A program made the translations under genes and the position numbers. From Faecalibacillus intestinalis (GTDB taxonomy: Bacteria > Bacillota_I > Bacilli_A > Erysipelotrichales > Coprobacillaceae): a DNA stretch of 38,425 nucleotides. Position 1 is the stretch's first letter, and every line of letters starts with the position of its first letter. Positions 14,998 to 22,439 of the stretch are shown here, piece by piece. The notes under the pieces are model-generated. The model searched no databases and was not told the origin of the DNA. It saw only the letters and a list, made by a program, of their open reading frames with translations. Location of the stretch: the NCBI RefSeq assembly GCF_003024685.1, contig NZ_PYLQ01000024.1, forward strand, positions 1-38,425. The letters run 5' to 3'.

Positions 14998-16356
14998 ATG
15001 AAAGAAAGAGAACAATTTAAATCAAGAATTGGATTTATTCTGCTTTCTGCAGGATGTGCAATAGGTATAGGAAATGTTTGGAGATTTCCTTATGTTGTAG
15101 GAGAAAATGGTGGAGGAATATTTGTTTTATTTTATCTTATTTTTCTTCTTTTAATTGGAGTACCTATTTTAAGTATGGAATTTTCTGTTGGAAGGGCAAG
15201 TAAAAAAAGTCCTGTAAAATCTTTTAAAGTATTAGAAAAAACAAATCAAAAATGGCATTTACATGGTTATATGTCTTTACTAGGAAATATTTGTTTAATG
15301 ATTTTTTATACGACAGTTTCAGGATGGATGTTAAAATATTTTTATAATTTTTTAACAGGTCAATTTAATGGATTATCAACAGCAGATGTTCAAAATGTTT
15401 TTTCACAAGTTTTAGCTAGTCCTTCAACAAATGTTTTTTGGATGATTGTTGTAGTTGCTTTAGGTATGTTTATTTGTTCTAAGGGACTTCAAAATGGAGT
15501 AGAACGTATTACTAAAGTTATGATGATAGGTTTATTAGGATTAATTGTTGTATTAGCAATTCATGGTGTTTTATTAGATGGTGGTATGGCAGGTGTTAAG
15601 TTTTATTTATATCCTGATTTTCAAAAGATTTCTGAAATTGGTTTAATGAATGTCATTGTTTCAGCAATGAATCAAGCATTTTTTACACTAAGTATTGGAA
15701 TTGGATCAATGGCTATTTTTGGAAGTTATTTAAATAAAGAACAAACGCTTTTAAAAGAAGCAACGAATGTTGCAGTACTAGATACTTTTGTAGCTATTAT
15801 GGCTGGATTAATTATTTTTCCTGCATGTTTTTCATTTGGTATTAATCCAGATAGTGGGCCTAGTTTAATTTTTATTACTTTACCTAATGTATTTGTTTCG
15901 ATGGCTGGAGGACAAATATGGGGTGCTTTATTTTTCTTATTTATGTCTTTTGCTTCACTCTCTACTGTAATAGCAGTATTTGAAAATATTATTGCATGTA
16001 CAATGGAATTATTAAATATAGAAAGAAAAAAAGCGGTTGTTATTAATTTTATAGTGATTAGTATTTTATCATTACCTTGTGCATTAGGATTTAATGTTTT
16101 AAGTGGTATTCAACCATTAGGAACAGGTTCTACAATTTTAGATTTAGAAGACCTTATTGTTAGTCAGTTCTTATTACCGTTAGGATCACTTGTTTATTTA
16201 TTATTCTGTACTTCTAAATATGGTTGGGGATTTGAAAACTATCAAAAAGAAGCAAACATAGGTAAAGGATTAAAAGTTCCACATTGGGTTAAATTTTATG
16301 TTACAATAATCTTACCAATCATTGTTATTTTTGTTTTTATAAATGGAATTATATAG
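14998..16356 (+). CDS. Neurotransmitter:sodium symporter (NSS) family transporter
   Basis: A 452-aa membrane protein with about eleven to twelve transmembrane helices and the LeuT-fold NSS signatures. TM1 is GFILLSAGCAIGIGNVWRFPYVVGENGGG, which unwinds to bind Na+ and substrate. Later blocks include VGRASKKSPV, AMNQAFFTLSIGIGSMAIFGSYL (TM6 region) and MSFASLSTVIAVFENIIA (TM8 with conserved small/Ser residues for Na+). Bacterial NSS proteins usually import amino acids (tyrosine, tryptophan, leucine, branched chain) with sodium; the substrate is not readable. The downstream acetyltransferase gene starts 9 bases after the stop, so they form an operon. Confidence 0.93.
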   Translation: MKEREQFKSRIGFILLSAGCAIGIGNVWRFPYVVGENGGGIFVLFYLIFLLLIGVPILSMEFSVGRASKKSPVKSFKVLEKTNQKWHLHGYMSLLGNICLMIFYTTVSGWMLKYFYNFLTGQFNGLSTADVQNVFSQVLASPSTNVFWMIVVVALGMFICSKGLQNGVERITKVMMIGLLGLIVVLAIHGVLLDGGMAGVKFYLYPDFQKISEIGLMNVIVSAMNQAFFTLSIGIGSMAIFGSYLNKEQTLLKEATNVAVLDTFVAIMAGLIIFPACFSFGINPDSGPSLIFITLPNVFVSMAGGQIWGALFFLFMSFASLSTVIAVFENIIACTMELLNIERKKAVVINFIVISILSLPCALGFNVLSGIQPLGTGSTILDLEDLIVSQFLLPLGSLVYLLFCTSKYGWGFENYQKEANIGKGLKVPHWVKFYVTIILPIIVIFVFINGII

Positions 16357-16365
16357 GAGTTTAAA

Positions 16366-16875
16366 ATGAAAGTAAGACTTGCATGTGTTGATGACTTAAA
16401 TGAAATTATGGAATTATATCATCTTGTTAGTGATATGATGGAAGATAGTGCATATGATATAGGCTGGCGTAAAGAAGTTTATCCAACCAAAGAAATTGTT
16501 CTTTTAGATATAGAACAACAAACACTTTACGTTTTAGAAAAAAATGAAAAAATTATTGGTGCAATTGTTTTAAATCATGAATATGAAGAATGTTATCAAA
16601 ATATTTATTGGCAAATTTATGCTGAAGATGAAGAAGTAACAATTATACATCGCTTTTGTATTCATCCAGATTATAGAGGATGTGGAAAATATTTATTAAA
16701 ACAAATTATAAAAATAGCAAAAAAAGATGGACAAAAATCCATCCGTTTAGATGTATTATCATCTAATAAGCCAGCTATTTGTCTTTATGAAAAATGTAGT
16801 TTTTTATTACAAGGTCATCAAATAATGGATTATGGAAAACCAGTTATTGCAAGTTTATATGAAAAGATCATTTAA
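16366..16875 (+). CDS. GNAT family N-acetyltransferase
   Basis: A 169-aa GNAT protein. The acetyl-CoA site is visible as IHRFCIHPDYRGCGKYLLKQI (strand 4 plus pyrophosphate loop, residues about 98-118). It is followed by SIRLDVLSSNKPAICLYEKCSF, where the Asn and Tyr are standard for the fold. The N-terminal half has WRKEVYPTKE, common in a Bacillota subgroup of unknown substrate. TAGGAG precedes the ATG. Co-transcription with the NSS transporter is likely, but this may be only convenience. Confidence 0.87.
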   Translation: MKVRLACVDDLNEIMELYHLVSDMMEDSAYDIGWRKEVYPTKEIVLLDIEQQTLYVLEKNEKIIGAIVLNHEYEECYQNIYWQIYAEDEEVTIIHRFCIHPDYRGCGKYLLKQIIKIAKKDGQKSIRLDVLSSNKPAICLYEKCSFLLQGHQIMDYGKPVIASLYEKII

Positions 16876-16907
16876 AAAGGTTGTCAATTGACAACCTGTT
16901 TTTTTAT
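16874..16907. terminator. Bidirectional terminator between GNAT and cysE
   Basis: AGGTTGTCAA/TTGACAACCT is a perfect 20-base palindrome, followed by a T-run on the plus strand and preceded by an A-run that serves the minus strand. It separates two convergent genes. Confidence 0.85.
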
Positions 16908-17809
16908 TCGAATTCATTTTGATTAAAATCTTCAGATGTTTTTGAATACTTAAATCTCATAACTGCTTTATTATTGACAATTGTACCACTTGGTATAGAT
17001 TTAATAATAAAAGTATTTCCTCCAATAACAGATCCTTCACCCACAACAGTATCTCCGCCTAATACACTAGCATTAGAATAAATTGTAACATTATCTTCAA
17101 TTGTAGGATGTCTTTTTACATTCTTTAAACTTTGTCCACCATGAGTAGAAAGAGCTCCTAAAGTAACCCCTTGATAAATTTGAACATGTTCACCAATAAC
17201 AGTAGTTTCACCGATAACAATACCAGTTCCATGATCAATCATTAAATATTTACCAAGTGTTGCTCCTGGATGTATATCAATTCCTGTTAAACTATGCGCA
17301 TGTTCTGTCATAATACGAGGGATTAGTGGAATATTCAATTTATATAATTCATGAGCAATACGATTGACCATAATTGCATAATATCCTGGATAAGAAAGTA
17401 CGATTTCTGAAATAGAAATAGCGGCTGGATCGCCATCAAATGTTGCTTGTGCATCTGTAGCAAGGTATTCTCTTATTTGGGGAATTGTCTTCAAAAAAGC
17501 TAATGTTTTATCTCTTGCTTCCTCTTCTTTACAAGCATCTTTACAGTTTTCACAATAGTCAAAGGCAAGTAAGATTTGATTTTTTAAATCATTATAAATG
17601 ATTTGAATTTGATCACCTAAATAATATTTAACATAATCACTTTTAAGACCTTTTCTTCCAAAGAAGCCAGGGAAAATAATATCTTGTAAACGTTCAAGAA
17701 TATCAATGATAATTGTTTTATCAGGCTGTCTAATTGTATCGACCTTAGAAATATCATTGTGTTTTTGATAACTTTCAACAATATCATCAATAACAGTATC
17801 TAACTTCAT
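16904..17809 (-). CDS. cysE: Serine O-acetyltransferase
   Basis: A 301-aa protein of the long EpsC-like CysE class. It makes O-acetylserine from serine and acetyl-CoA, the first step of cysteine synthesis. The N-terminal helical part (residues 1-150) includes [11 protein letters not shown] and two Cys pairs (CENCKDAC). The C-terminal left-handed beta-helix contains [18 protein letters not shown] (catalytic His block), [21 protein letters not shown] and a Gly-rich tail ending in a flexible segment. The gene is transcribed divergently from cysK, which uses its product. A candidate operator motif lies between the -35 and -10 of its promoter. Confidence 0.93.
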   Translation of the reverse strand: MKLDTVIDDIVESYQKHNDISKVDTIRQPDKTIIIDILERLQDIIFPGFFGRKGLKSDYVKYYLGDQIQIIYNDLKNQILLAFDYCENCKDACKEEEARDKTLAFLKTIPQIREYLATDAQATFDGDPAAISISEIVLSYPGYYAIMVNRIAHELYKLNIPLIPRIMTEHAHSLTGIDIHPGATLGKYLMIDHGTGIVIGETTVIGEHVQIYQGVTLGALSTHGGQSLKNVKRHPTIEDNVTIYSNASVLGGDTVVGEGSVIGGNTFIIKSIPSGTIVNNKAVMRFKYSKTSEDFNQNEFE

Positions 17810-17835
17810 AATTAACCTCCATTTTTATTATAAAT

Positions 17836-17864
17836 ATAGTATCAAAAAATAGGATTATGTTCAA
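17836..17864 (-). promoter_or_regulatory. cysE promoter with candidate operator
   Basis: On the minus strand -35 TTGAAC, 17-bp spacer, -10 TACTAT with extended TGa. The spacer includes ATAATCCTAT, whose complement ATAGGATTAT (17849-17858) resembles motifs upstream of cysK and the Rrf2 gene. Confidence 0.6.
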
Positions 17865-17904
17865 ATTATTGAATAATAAAATATAAAAATGTATACAATC
17901 TTTA

Positions 17905-17933
17905 TTGACAAAGAAGAAATGATAGTATATAGT
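17905..17933 (+). promoter_or_regulatory. cysK promoter
   Basis: -35 TTGACA, 17-bp spacer, -10 TATAGT. Downstream, between the predicted start of transcription and the ribosome site, ATAGGAATAAGG (17951-17962) is a candidate repressor site. Confidence 0.75.
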
Positions 17934-17972
17934 TAAATCATACTAAATCCATAGGAATAAGGAGAAGTAAAT

Positions 17973-18905
17973 ATGAGCAAAGTAAAAAACAGTTTTTTAG
18001 ACCTAGTAGGGAATACACCAATAGTAAGAGTAAACAACTTAATCAAGAAAGATGATTTGAAAGCGGATGTTCTAGCAAAGCTAGAATACTTTAATCCCGC
18101 AGGATCAGTCAAAGACAGAATCGCCAAAGAAATGATCCTAGAAGCACTAGAAAAAGGATTGATCAATGAAAATACAACATTGATTGAACCAACAAGTGGA
18201 AATACAGGAATTGGACTATCAGCCGTAGCAACAGCATTGAATCTAAAGATCATTATTACAATGCCAGAAACAATGTCAGTAGAAAGAAGAAATCTTATGA
18301 AAGCTTATGGAGCTGAATTAGTCTTAACACCAGGAAGTGAAGGAATGAAAGGAGCAATCGCCAAAGCAAAAGAATTGGCATCACAAATCGAAAACAGCTT
18401 CATTCCAGGACAGTTTGAAAATCCAGCGAATCCAACAGCACACTATAAAACAACAGGACCAGAAATCTATGAACAAACAGAAGGAAAAGTAGATATCTTT
18501 GTAGCCGGAGTAGGAACAGGAGGAACAATTTCAGGGATTGGGAAATACTTGAAAGAAAAGAATCCAGAAGTAAAAGTAGTGGCAGTAGAACCAGCAAGCT
18601 CACCAGTATTATCAACAGGGAAAGGTGGAGCACATAAGATCCAAGGGATCGGGGCAGGATTTGTACCAGAGACATTGGATACAAAGATCTATGATGAAAT
18701 CATTACAGTAGAAAATGAAGATGCATTTGCGACAGGGAAAGAAATGACAAAGACAGAAGGAATCTTAGTAGGGATATCATCAGGAGCAGCATTATATGCA
18801 GCTAAAGAACTAGCCAAGAGAGAAGAAAATGCAGGGAAGACAATTGTCGTCTTATTACCAGATGGTGGAGATCGTTATTTATCAACACCTTTAATTCAAG
18901 ATTAG
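17973..18905 (+). CDS. cysK: Cysteine synthase A (O-acetylserine sulfhydrylase)
   Basis: A 310-aa PLP enzyme joining sulfide and O-acetylserine to cysteine. Visible signatures: PLP lysine in [10 protein letters not shown] (Lys near 45), the substrate loop [10 protein letters not shown], the phosphate-binding [10 protein letters not shown] near 177-186 and the C-terminal GISSGAAL. The ribosome site is AAGGAGAAG. Codon usage is unlike its neighbours: CTA, ATC, GGA, AAG and GCC are frequent, whereas surrounding genes use TTA, ATT and AAA. The last 20 or so codons return to the local style. This suggests acquisition or gene conversion of most of the gene. Confidence 0.96.
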   Translation: MSKVKNSFLDLVGNTPIVRVNNLIKKDDLKADVLAKLEYFNPAGSVKDRIAKEMILEALEKGLINENTTLIEPTSGNTGIGLSAVATALNLKIIITMPETMSVERRNLMKAYGAELVLTPGSEGMKGAIAKAKELASQIENSFIPGQFENPANPTAHYKTTGPEIYEQTEGKVDIFVAGVGTGGTISGIGKYLKEKNPEVKVVAVEPASSPVLSTGKGGAHKIQGIGAGFVPETLDTKIYDEIITVENEDAFATGKEMTKTEGILVGISSGAALYAAKELAKREENAGKTIVVLLPDGGDRYLSTPLIQD

Positions 18906-18919
18906 ATAGGGGAATTTGA

Positions 18920-18970
18920 ATGATTGAAGAATTAAGACATAATTTCCGTAATGGACGAATGTGTAAATAG
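18920..18970 (+). CDS. Possible 16-codon leader peptide upstream of metY
   Basis: A short ORF, MIEELRHNFRNGRMCK, has a good ribosome site (AGGGGA, 7 bases upstream) and starts 15 bases after cysK. Its next-to-last codons are Met-Cys-Lys before the stop. The metY -10 element and start follow within 61 bases. A role as a cysteine- or methionine-sensing leader is speculative. It could also be a remnant of a longer gene, since no further homologous frame continues after the stop. Confidence 0.35.
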   Translation: MIEELRHNFRNGRMCK

Positions 18971-18993
18971 TTTTATTTATTCATAAAACAATA

Positions 18994-18999
18994 TATAAT
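18994..18999 (+). promoter_or_regulatory. Candidate metY -10 element
   Basis: TATAAT, 31 bases before the metY ATG. The -35 region is poor (TTTTAT at 17 bp), consistent with activation or with read-through from cysK. Confidence 0.4.
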
Positions 19000-19030
19000 A
19001 TTTATACAAAAGAAAGATGAGGAAATTAAA

Positions 19031-20332
19031 ATGGCAGTAACTAAAAGAGAAGATAGAAAATTTAAATTTGAAACATTACAATTACATGTAGGACAAGAAC
19101 AACCAGATCCAGCAACAGATGCAAGAGCAGTACCTATTTACCAAACTACTTCATATGTGTTTAAAAATAGTGCACATGCTGCAGCTCGTTTTGAATTAGC
19201 AGATGCTGGAAATATCTATGGACGTTTAACAAACTCTACACAAGGTGTATTTGAAGATCGTATTGCCGCTTTAGAAGGTGGGGTAGCAGGTTTAGCTGTT
19301 GCTTCTGGAGCAGCTGCAATCGCTTATACTATTCAAGCTTTAGCAGGACAAGGTGAACATATCGTTGCTCAAAAAACTATTTATGGGGGAACTTCTAACT
19401 TATTAGCACATACATTTACTCAATATGGAATTACAACTACTTTCGTAGATGCTCATAATTTACAAGAAGTTGAAGATGCAATTCAAAAAAACACAAAAGC
19501 AATTTATTTAGAAACTTTAGGAAATCCTAATAGTGATATTCCTGATATCGATGCAATTAGTGCAATCGCTAAAAAACATGGATTACCAGTTGTTGTTGAT
19601 AATACATTTGGTACACCATATCTATTTAGACCAATTGAACATGGTGCTGATATCGTTGTTCATAGTGCTACTAAATTTATTGGTGGTCATGGTACAAGCT
19701 TAGGTGGTGTCATCGTTGATGGTGGTACTTATGATTGGGCTAAAAGTGGACATTATCCATGGATCAGTGAACCTAACCCAAGTTATCATGGAGTGAAATT
19801 TACTGAAGCTGCAGGACCAGCTGCTTTCGTTACTTATATTAGAGCAATCTTATTAAGAGATACAGGAGCTACAATTTCTCCATTCAATGCATTCTTATTA
19901 TTACAAGGTACAGAAACATTATCTTTAAGAATTGATCGTCATAATGAAAATACTAAAAAAGTTGTTGAGTTCTTACAACAACATCCAGCAGTAGAAAAAG
20001 TAAATCATCCTTCATTACCAGATCATCCAGATCATGCTTTATATGAAAAATATTTCCCAAATGGTGGAGGATCAATCTTTACTTTCAATATTAAAGGTGG
20101 CGTAGAAGAAGCTCATAAATTTATTGATAATTTACAAGTATTCTCTTTACTTGCTAATGTCGCTGATGTTAAATCATTAGTTATCCATCCAGCAACAACT
20201 ACACATTCACAATTAACAGAAGAAGAATTAGCTGATGTTGGAATTCAACCTAATACAATTCGTTTATCAATTGGTACAGAACATATTGATGATATCTTAT
20301 TTGATTTAAAAGAAGCTTTAGATCAAATTTAA
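19031..20332 (+). CDS. metY: O-acetylhomoserine sulfhydrylase (MetY-type)
   Basis: A 433-aa PLP enzyme of the Cys/Met metabolism family, fixing sulfide onto O-acetylhomoserine to give homocysteine. The length and the insertion-rich C-terminal half are MetY-like rather than MetB-like. Signatures are TLQLHVGQEQPDPATDARAV at the N-terminus, SGAAAIAYTIQAL, VVDNTFGTPYLFRP and the PLP lysine in VVHSATKFIGGHGT near 210. The C-terminus has SLVIHPATTTHSQL and IRLSIGTEH. The ribosome site is GAGGAAA. The upstream gene is cysK, and a strong terminator follows. Together with CysE, CysK and aspartate kinase it covers both trans-sulfuration precursors. Confidence 0.95.
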   Translation: MAVTKREDRKFKFETLQLHVGQEQPDPATDARAVPIYQTTSYVFKNSAHAAARFELADAGNIYGRLTNSTQGVFEDRIAALEGGVAGLAVASGAAAIAYTIQALAGQGEHIVAQKTIYGGTSNLLAHTFTQYGITTTFVDAHNLQEVEDAIQKNTKAIYLETLGNPNSDIPDIDAISAIAKKHGLPVVVDNTFGTPYLFRPIEHGADIVVHSATKFIGGHGTSLGGVIVDGGTYDWAKSGHYPWISEPNPSYHGVKFTEAAGPAAFVTYIRAILLRDTGATISPFNAFLLLQGTETLSLRIDRHNENTKKVVEFLQQHPAVEKVNHPSLPDHPDHALYEKYFPNGGGSIFTFNIKGGVEEAHKFIDNLQVFSLLANVADVKSLVIHPATTTHSQLTEEELADVGIQPNTIRLSIGTEHIDDILFDLKEALDQI

Positions 20333-20360
20333 AAACTTGGCAAATGCCAAGTTTTTTTTA
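20331..20360. terminator. metY terminator (may serve both strands)
   Basis: AAACTTGGCA pairs with TGCCAAGTTT, followed by a long T-run. The stop codon of the convergent gene lies at the end of the T-run. Confidence 0.85.
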
Positions 20361-20894
20361 TTCTGTTTCAGTTGTTGAATCTGAATTTGTATTTTCATTT
20401 GATGAAGAATCATCGGTTGTATTTTGTGATGAATCATTTTCATCGCTGTTTGTTGTATTATCACTTGATGTACTTTCTTCATTTTTAGATGAAGAAGATT
20501 CTTTTTGTTGGATTTCCTTTTTTGTAGATGTTGACTTGTCTGATTTTATTCTATTTTGTTGATCTACTTGTTTTTCTAATTGATTAATTTGTTTTTGTTG
20601 ATCTTGATAATGTTCATATGCAAAATACCCACCAACTCCTGCACCAATAATTAAAAGTAAAATAAGTAACGTGATAAAGAAAGTAGAAACTTTAGAACGT
20701 CCATTTTTTTTCTTTTTCACTTTTGTTTTTGTCTTCTTTCTTGTTACCTTTTTTGTTTTAGGTCTTTTTTTATTTTTACTTTTTGTATAGGAATAATCAG
20801 TATTATCATAATATTCTTTTTCTAAATCATCCTGTTGATTATCGTTTTCATCTATATTTTCTTCTTCATCGTTGAATTTAAATCTTTCAGCCAT
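20358..20894 (-). CDS. Hypothetical single-pass membrane protein with charged and Ser/Asn/Asp-rich tails
   Basis: A 178-aa protein not assigned to a family. The N-terminal 45 residues are acidic (DEEENIDENDNQQDD), followed by a very basic stretch (KKRPKTKKVTRKKTKTKVKKKK), one transmembrane helix (FFITLLILLLIIGAGVGGYF, near 75-95), a short coiled coil (QKQINQLEKQVDQQN), then a low-complexity Ser/Thr/Asn/Asp/Glu tail, probably outside the cell. ATG 20894 is preceded by GCGAGGTGA; a GTG at 20903 lies inside that ribosome site. The layout resembles small cell-wall-facing or division-associated membrane proteins, but no function can be named. Confidence 0.7.
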   Translation of the reverse strand: MAERFKFNDEEENIDENDNQQDDLEKEYYDNTDYSYTKSKNKKRPKTKKVTRKKTKTKVKKKKNGRSKVSTFFITLLILLLIIGAGVGGYFAYEHYQDQQKQINQLEKQVDQQNRIKSDKSTSTKKEIQQKESSSSKNEESTSSDNTTNSDENDSSQNTTDDSSSNENTNSDSTTETE

Positions 20895-21023
20895 AATTAT
20901 CACCTCGCTATCATTTTATATATCAATATGAATTGAATTTGAACTTTTTATGTGAATTATTTGAAAATATTTGACTTTAGATATGAATTTTGTTTTTATA
21001 AATAGAGAAAGTGAGGATAAAAG

Positions 21024-21863
21024 ATGGATAATTTGGAGTATTTAAAAGAAGTAGAGAAGAGTATTCAAAAAAAATATAAGAAAAAATTATGGAGACCTTT
21101 TTGTAAGGCTATTAATCAATATGAATTAGTAAAACCTGGAGATAAAATTGCTGTATGTATTTCTGGTGGAAAAGATTCTATGTTGATGGCTAAACTCTTT
21201 CAAGAATTAAAAAGACATAATAAATTTGAATTTGAACTTGTTTTTATGGTGATGGATCCTGGGTATAATCAATTAAACAGACAAATGATTATTGATAATT
21301 CGAAAAAATTAAATATTCCAATTCAAATATTTGATTCACAAATATTTGATTCTGTTTTTAATATAGAAAAATCTCCTTGTTATTTATGTGCGAGAATGAG
21401 AAGGGGACATTTATATGCGAAGGCAAAGGAATTAGGATGTAATAAGATTGCTTTGGGACATCACTATGATGATGTTATTGAAACTATTTTAATGGGTATG
21501 CTTTATGGAGCACAAATTCAAACAATGATGCCTAAACTTCATAGTTTGAATTTTGAAGAAATGGAACTTATTAGACCGATGTATCTTATTCGTGAAGATG
21601 ATATTAAGGCATGGAGAGATGAACATGAATTAACATTTTTACAATGTGCATGTAAATTTACTGAAGAAAATCAAGATGCTCATGATGAAGAAAATGCTTC
21701 TAAACGTTTAGAAATTAAACAATTAATTAAGGATTTAAAGAAAGTAAATCCTTTTGTTGAAGGAAATATTTTTAAAAGTGTAGAAAATGTCAATTTAAAA
21801 ACAATTATGGCTTATAAAGATGATGAGGGAAAACATCTGTTTTTAGAACATTATGATGATTAA
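21024..21863 (+). CDS. TtcA-like PP-loop ATPase (tRNA thiolation-type)
   Basis: A 279-aa member of the TtcA/TilS N-type PP-loop superfamily. The ATP-binding PP-loop is AVCISGGKDSML near residues 41-52. A CxxC pair (PCYLCARMRRG, near 125-135) and another Cys region (LQCACKF) fit the Fe-S-binding cysteines of TtcA, which inserts sulfur at C32 of tRNA. ALGHHYDDVIETILMGMLYG is the conserved second block. The placement next to cysteine biosynthesis genes is compatible with sulfur use. Bacterial homologues outside proteobacteria are often untested, so the tRNA target is uncertain. Confidence 0.83.
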   Translation: MDNLEYLKEVEKSIQKKYKKKLWRPFCKAINQYELVKPGDKIAVCISGGKDSMLMAKLFQELKRHNKFEFELVFMVMDPGYNQLNRQMIIDNSKKLNIPIQIFDSQIFDSVFNIEKSPCYLCARMRRGHLYAKAKELGCNKIALGHHYDDVIETILMGMLYGAQIQTMMPKLHSLNFEEMELIRPMYLIREDDIKAWRDEHELTFLQCACKFTEENQDAHDEENASKRLEIKQLIKDLKKVNPFVEGNIFKSVENVNLKTIMAYKDDEGKHLFLEHYDD

Positions 21864-21886
21864 TCGTGTAGAAATACACGATTTTT
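21862..21886 (+). terminator. Terminator of TtcA-like gene
   Basis: AATCGTGTA pairs with TACACGATT, followed by TTT. Confidence 0.7.
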
Positions 21887-21888
21887 AA

Positions 21889-21915
21889 ATAAAAAAACAT
21901 ATCAATGATATGTTT
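21889..21915 (-). terminator. Terminator of Rrf2 gene
   Basis: AAACATATCA pairs with TGATATGTTT. On the minus strand a seven-base U-run follows the stem. Confidence 0.75.
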
Positions 21916-21916
21916 A

Positions 21917-22348
21917 TTAGATAATATATTCAATTTGATATCCATGTAAATCAGCAAGATCTTCTAAAGTATAGGATTCTAAATAATCAGTAATAACTTT
22001 ATTTAGTCCTTTATAAAAAGGAAGAGTTAAACATTCACTATAACGAGGACATTGATTAGGTTCAGTTTCTAAACAGGCAACACAAGCGATTGGACCTTCA
22101 ACAGCGACTAAAATATCTTTTGCTGTATATTTATTAATATCTCTTGTAAGAGAATATCCACCTTGGGCACCTCTAACGCTTTTAATAAGTCCTGCACGAA
22201 TTAAAGGAGTAGCTATTTGTTCAAGATATTTGATAGAAATTTCTTGTCTTTTAGCAACATCTTTAAGCGATATATTCCCCTGTTCTTTATTTTGGGCTAA
22301 ATCAATCATTAATCTTAGAGCATAACGCCCTCTTGTTGATATTTTCAT
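21917..22348 (-). CDS. Rrf2-family regulator, CymR/IscR-like
   Basis: A 143-aa dimeric winged-helix repressor. The N-terminus MKISTRGRYALRLMIDLAQ and the recognition part ISIKYLEQIATPLIRAGLIKS and VRGAQGGYSL closely follow CymR, the cysteine-metabolism repressor of Bacillota. Unlike CymR of Bacillus it has a cysteine cluster (ACVACLETEPNQCPRYSEC: Cys89, Cys92, Cys100, Cys106) positioned like the Fe-S ligands of IscR. It may therefore sense Fe-S or redox state, or bind CysK. It lies between sulfur genes and aspartate kinase, with a candidate self-binding site over its -35. Confidence 0.88.
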   Translation of the reverse strand: MKISTRGRYALRLMIDLAQNKEQGNISLKDVAKRQEISIKYLEQIATPLIRAGLIKSVRGAQGGYSLTRDINKYTAKDILVAVEGPIACVACLETEPNQCPRYSECLTLPFYKGLNKVITDYLESYTLEDLADLHGYQIEYII

Positions 22349-22365
22349 ATGACCACCTCTTGTCT

Positions 22366-22396
22366 ATTATAACATCTTTTTTAGATAATTCCTAGA
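22366..22396 (-). promoter_or_regulatory. Rrf2-gene promoter with overlapping operator candidate
   Basis: On the minus strand the -10 is TGtTATAAT (22366-22374). The -35 slot at 17 bp reads TAGGAA and is part of TCTAGGAATTATC, the same motif seen at cysE and cysK. Autoregulation is plausible. Confidence 0.55.
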
Positions 22397-22413
22397 GAAA
22401 TTATATGAATTAA

Positions 22414-22439
22414 ATAAAAAGAAAAAGACCAAAGTCTTT
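22414..22439 (-). terminator. Terminator of aspartate kinase gene
   Basis: On the minus strand AAAGAC pairs with GTCTTT, followed by a T-rich run (TTTTC then TTTTT). The stem is short. Confidence 0.6.

Noticed and set aside
18400-18684. Leucine-rich frame on the minus strand inside cysK
   Set aside because: Shadow of the GGA/ACA/GAA-rich cysK codons, without a ribosome site.
18971-19030. SAM riboswitch or T-box upstream of metY
   Set aside because: Only about 60 bases lie between the short ORF and metY, with no T-box sequence and no terminator hairpin.
20344-20562. Ser/Phe-rich frame on the plus strand
   Set aside because: It lies antisense to the acidic Ser/Asn tail of the gene at 20358-20894 and starts in a terminator.
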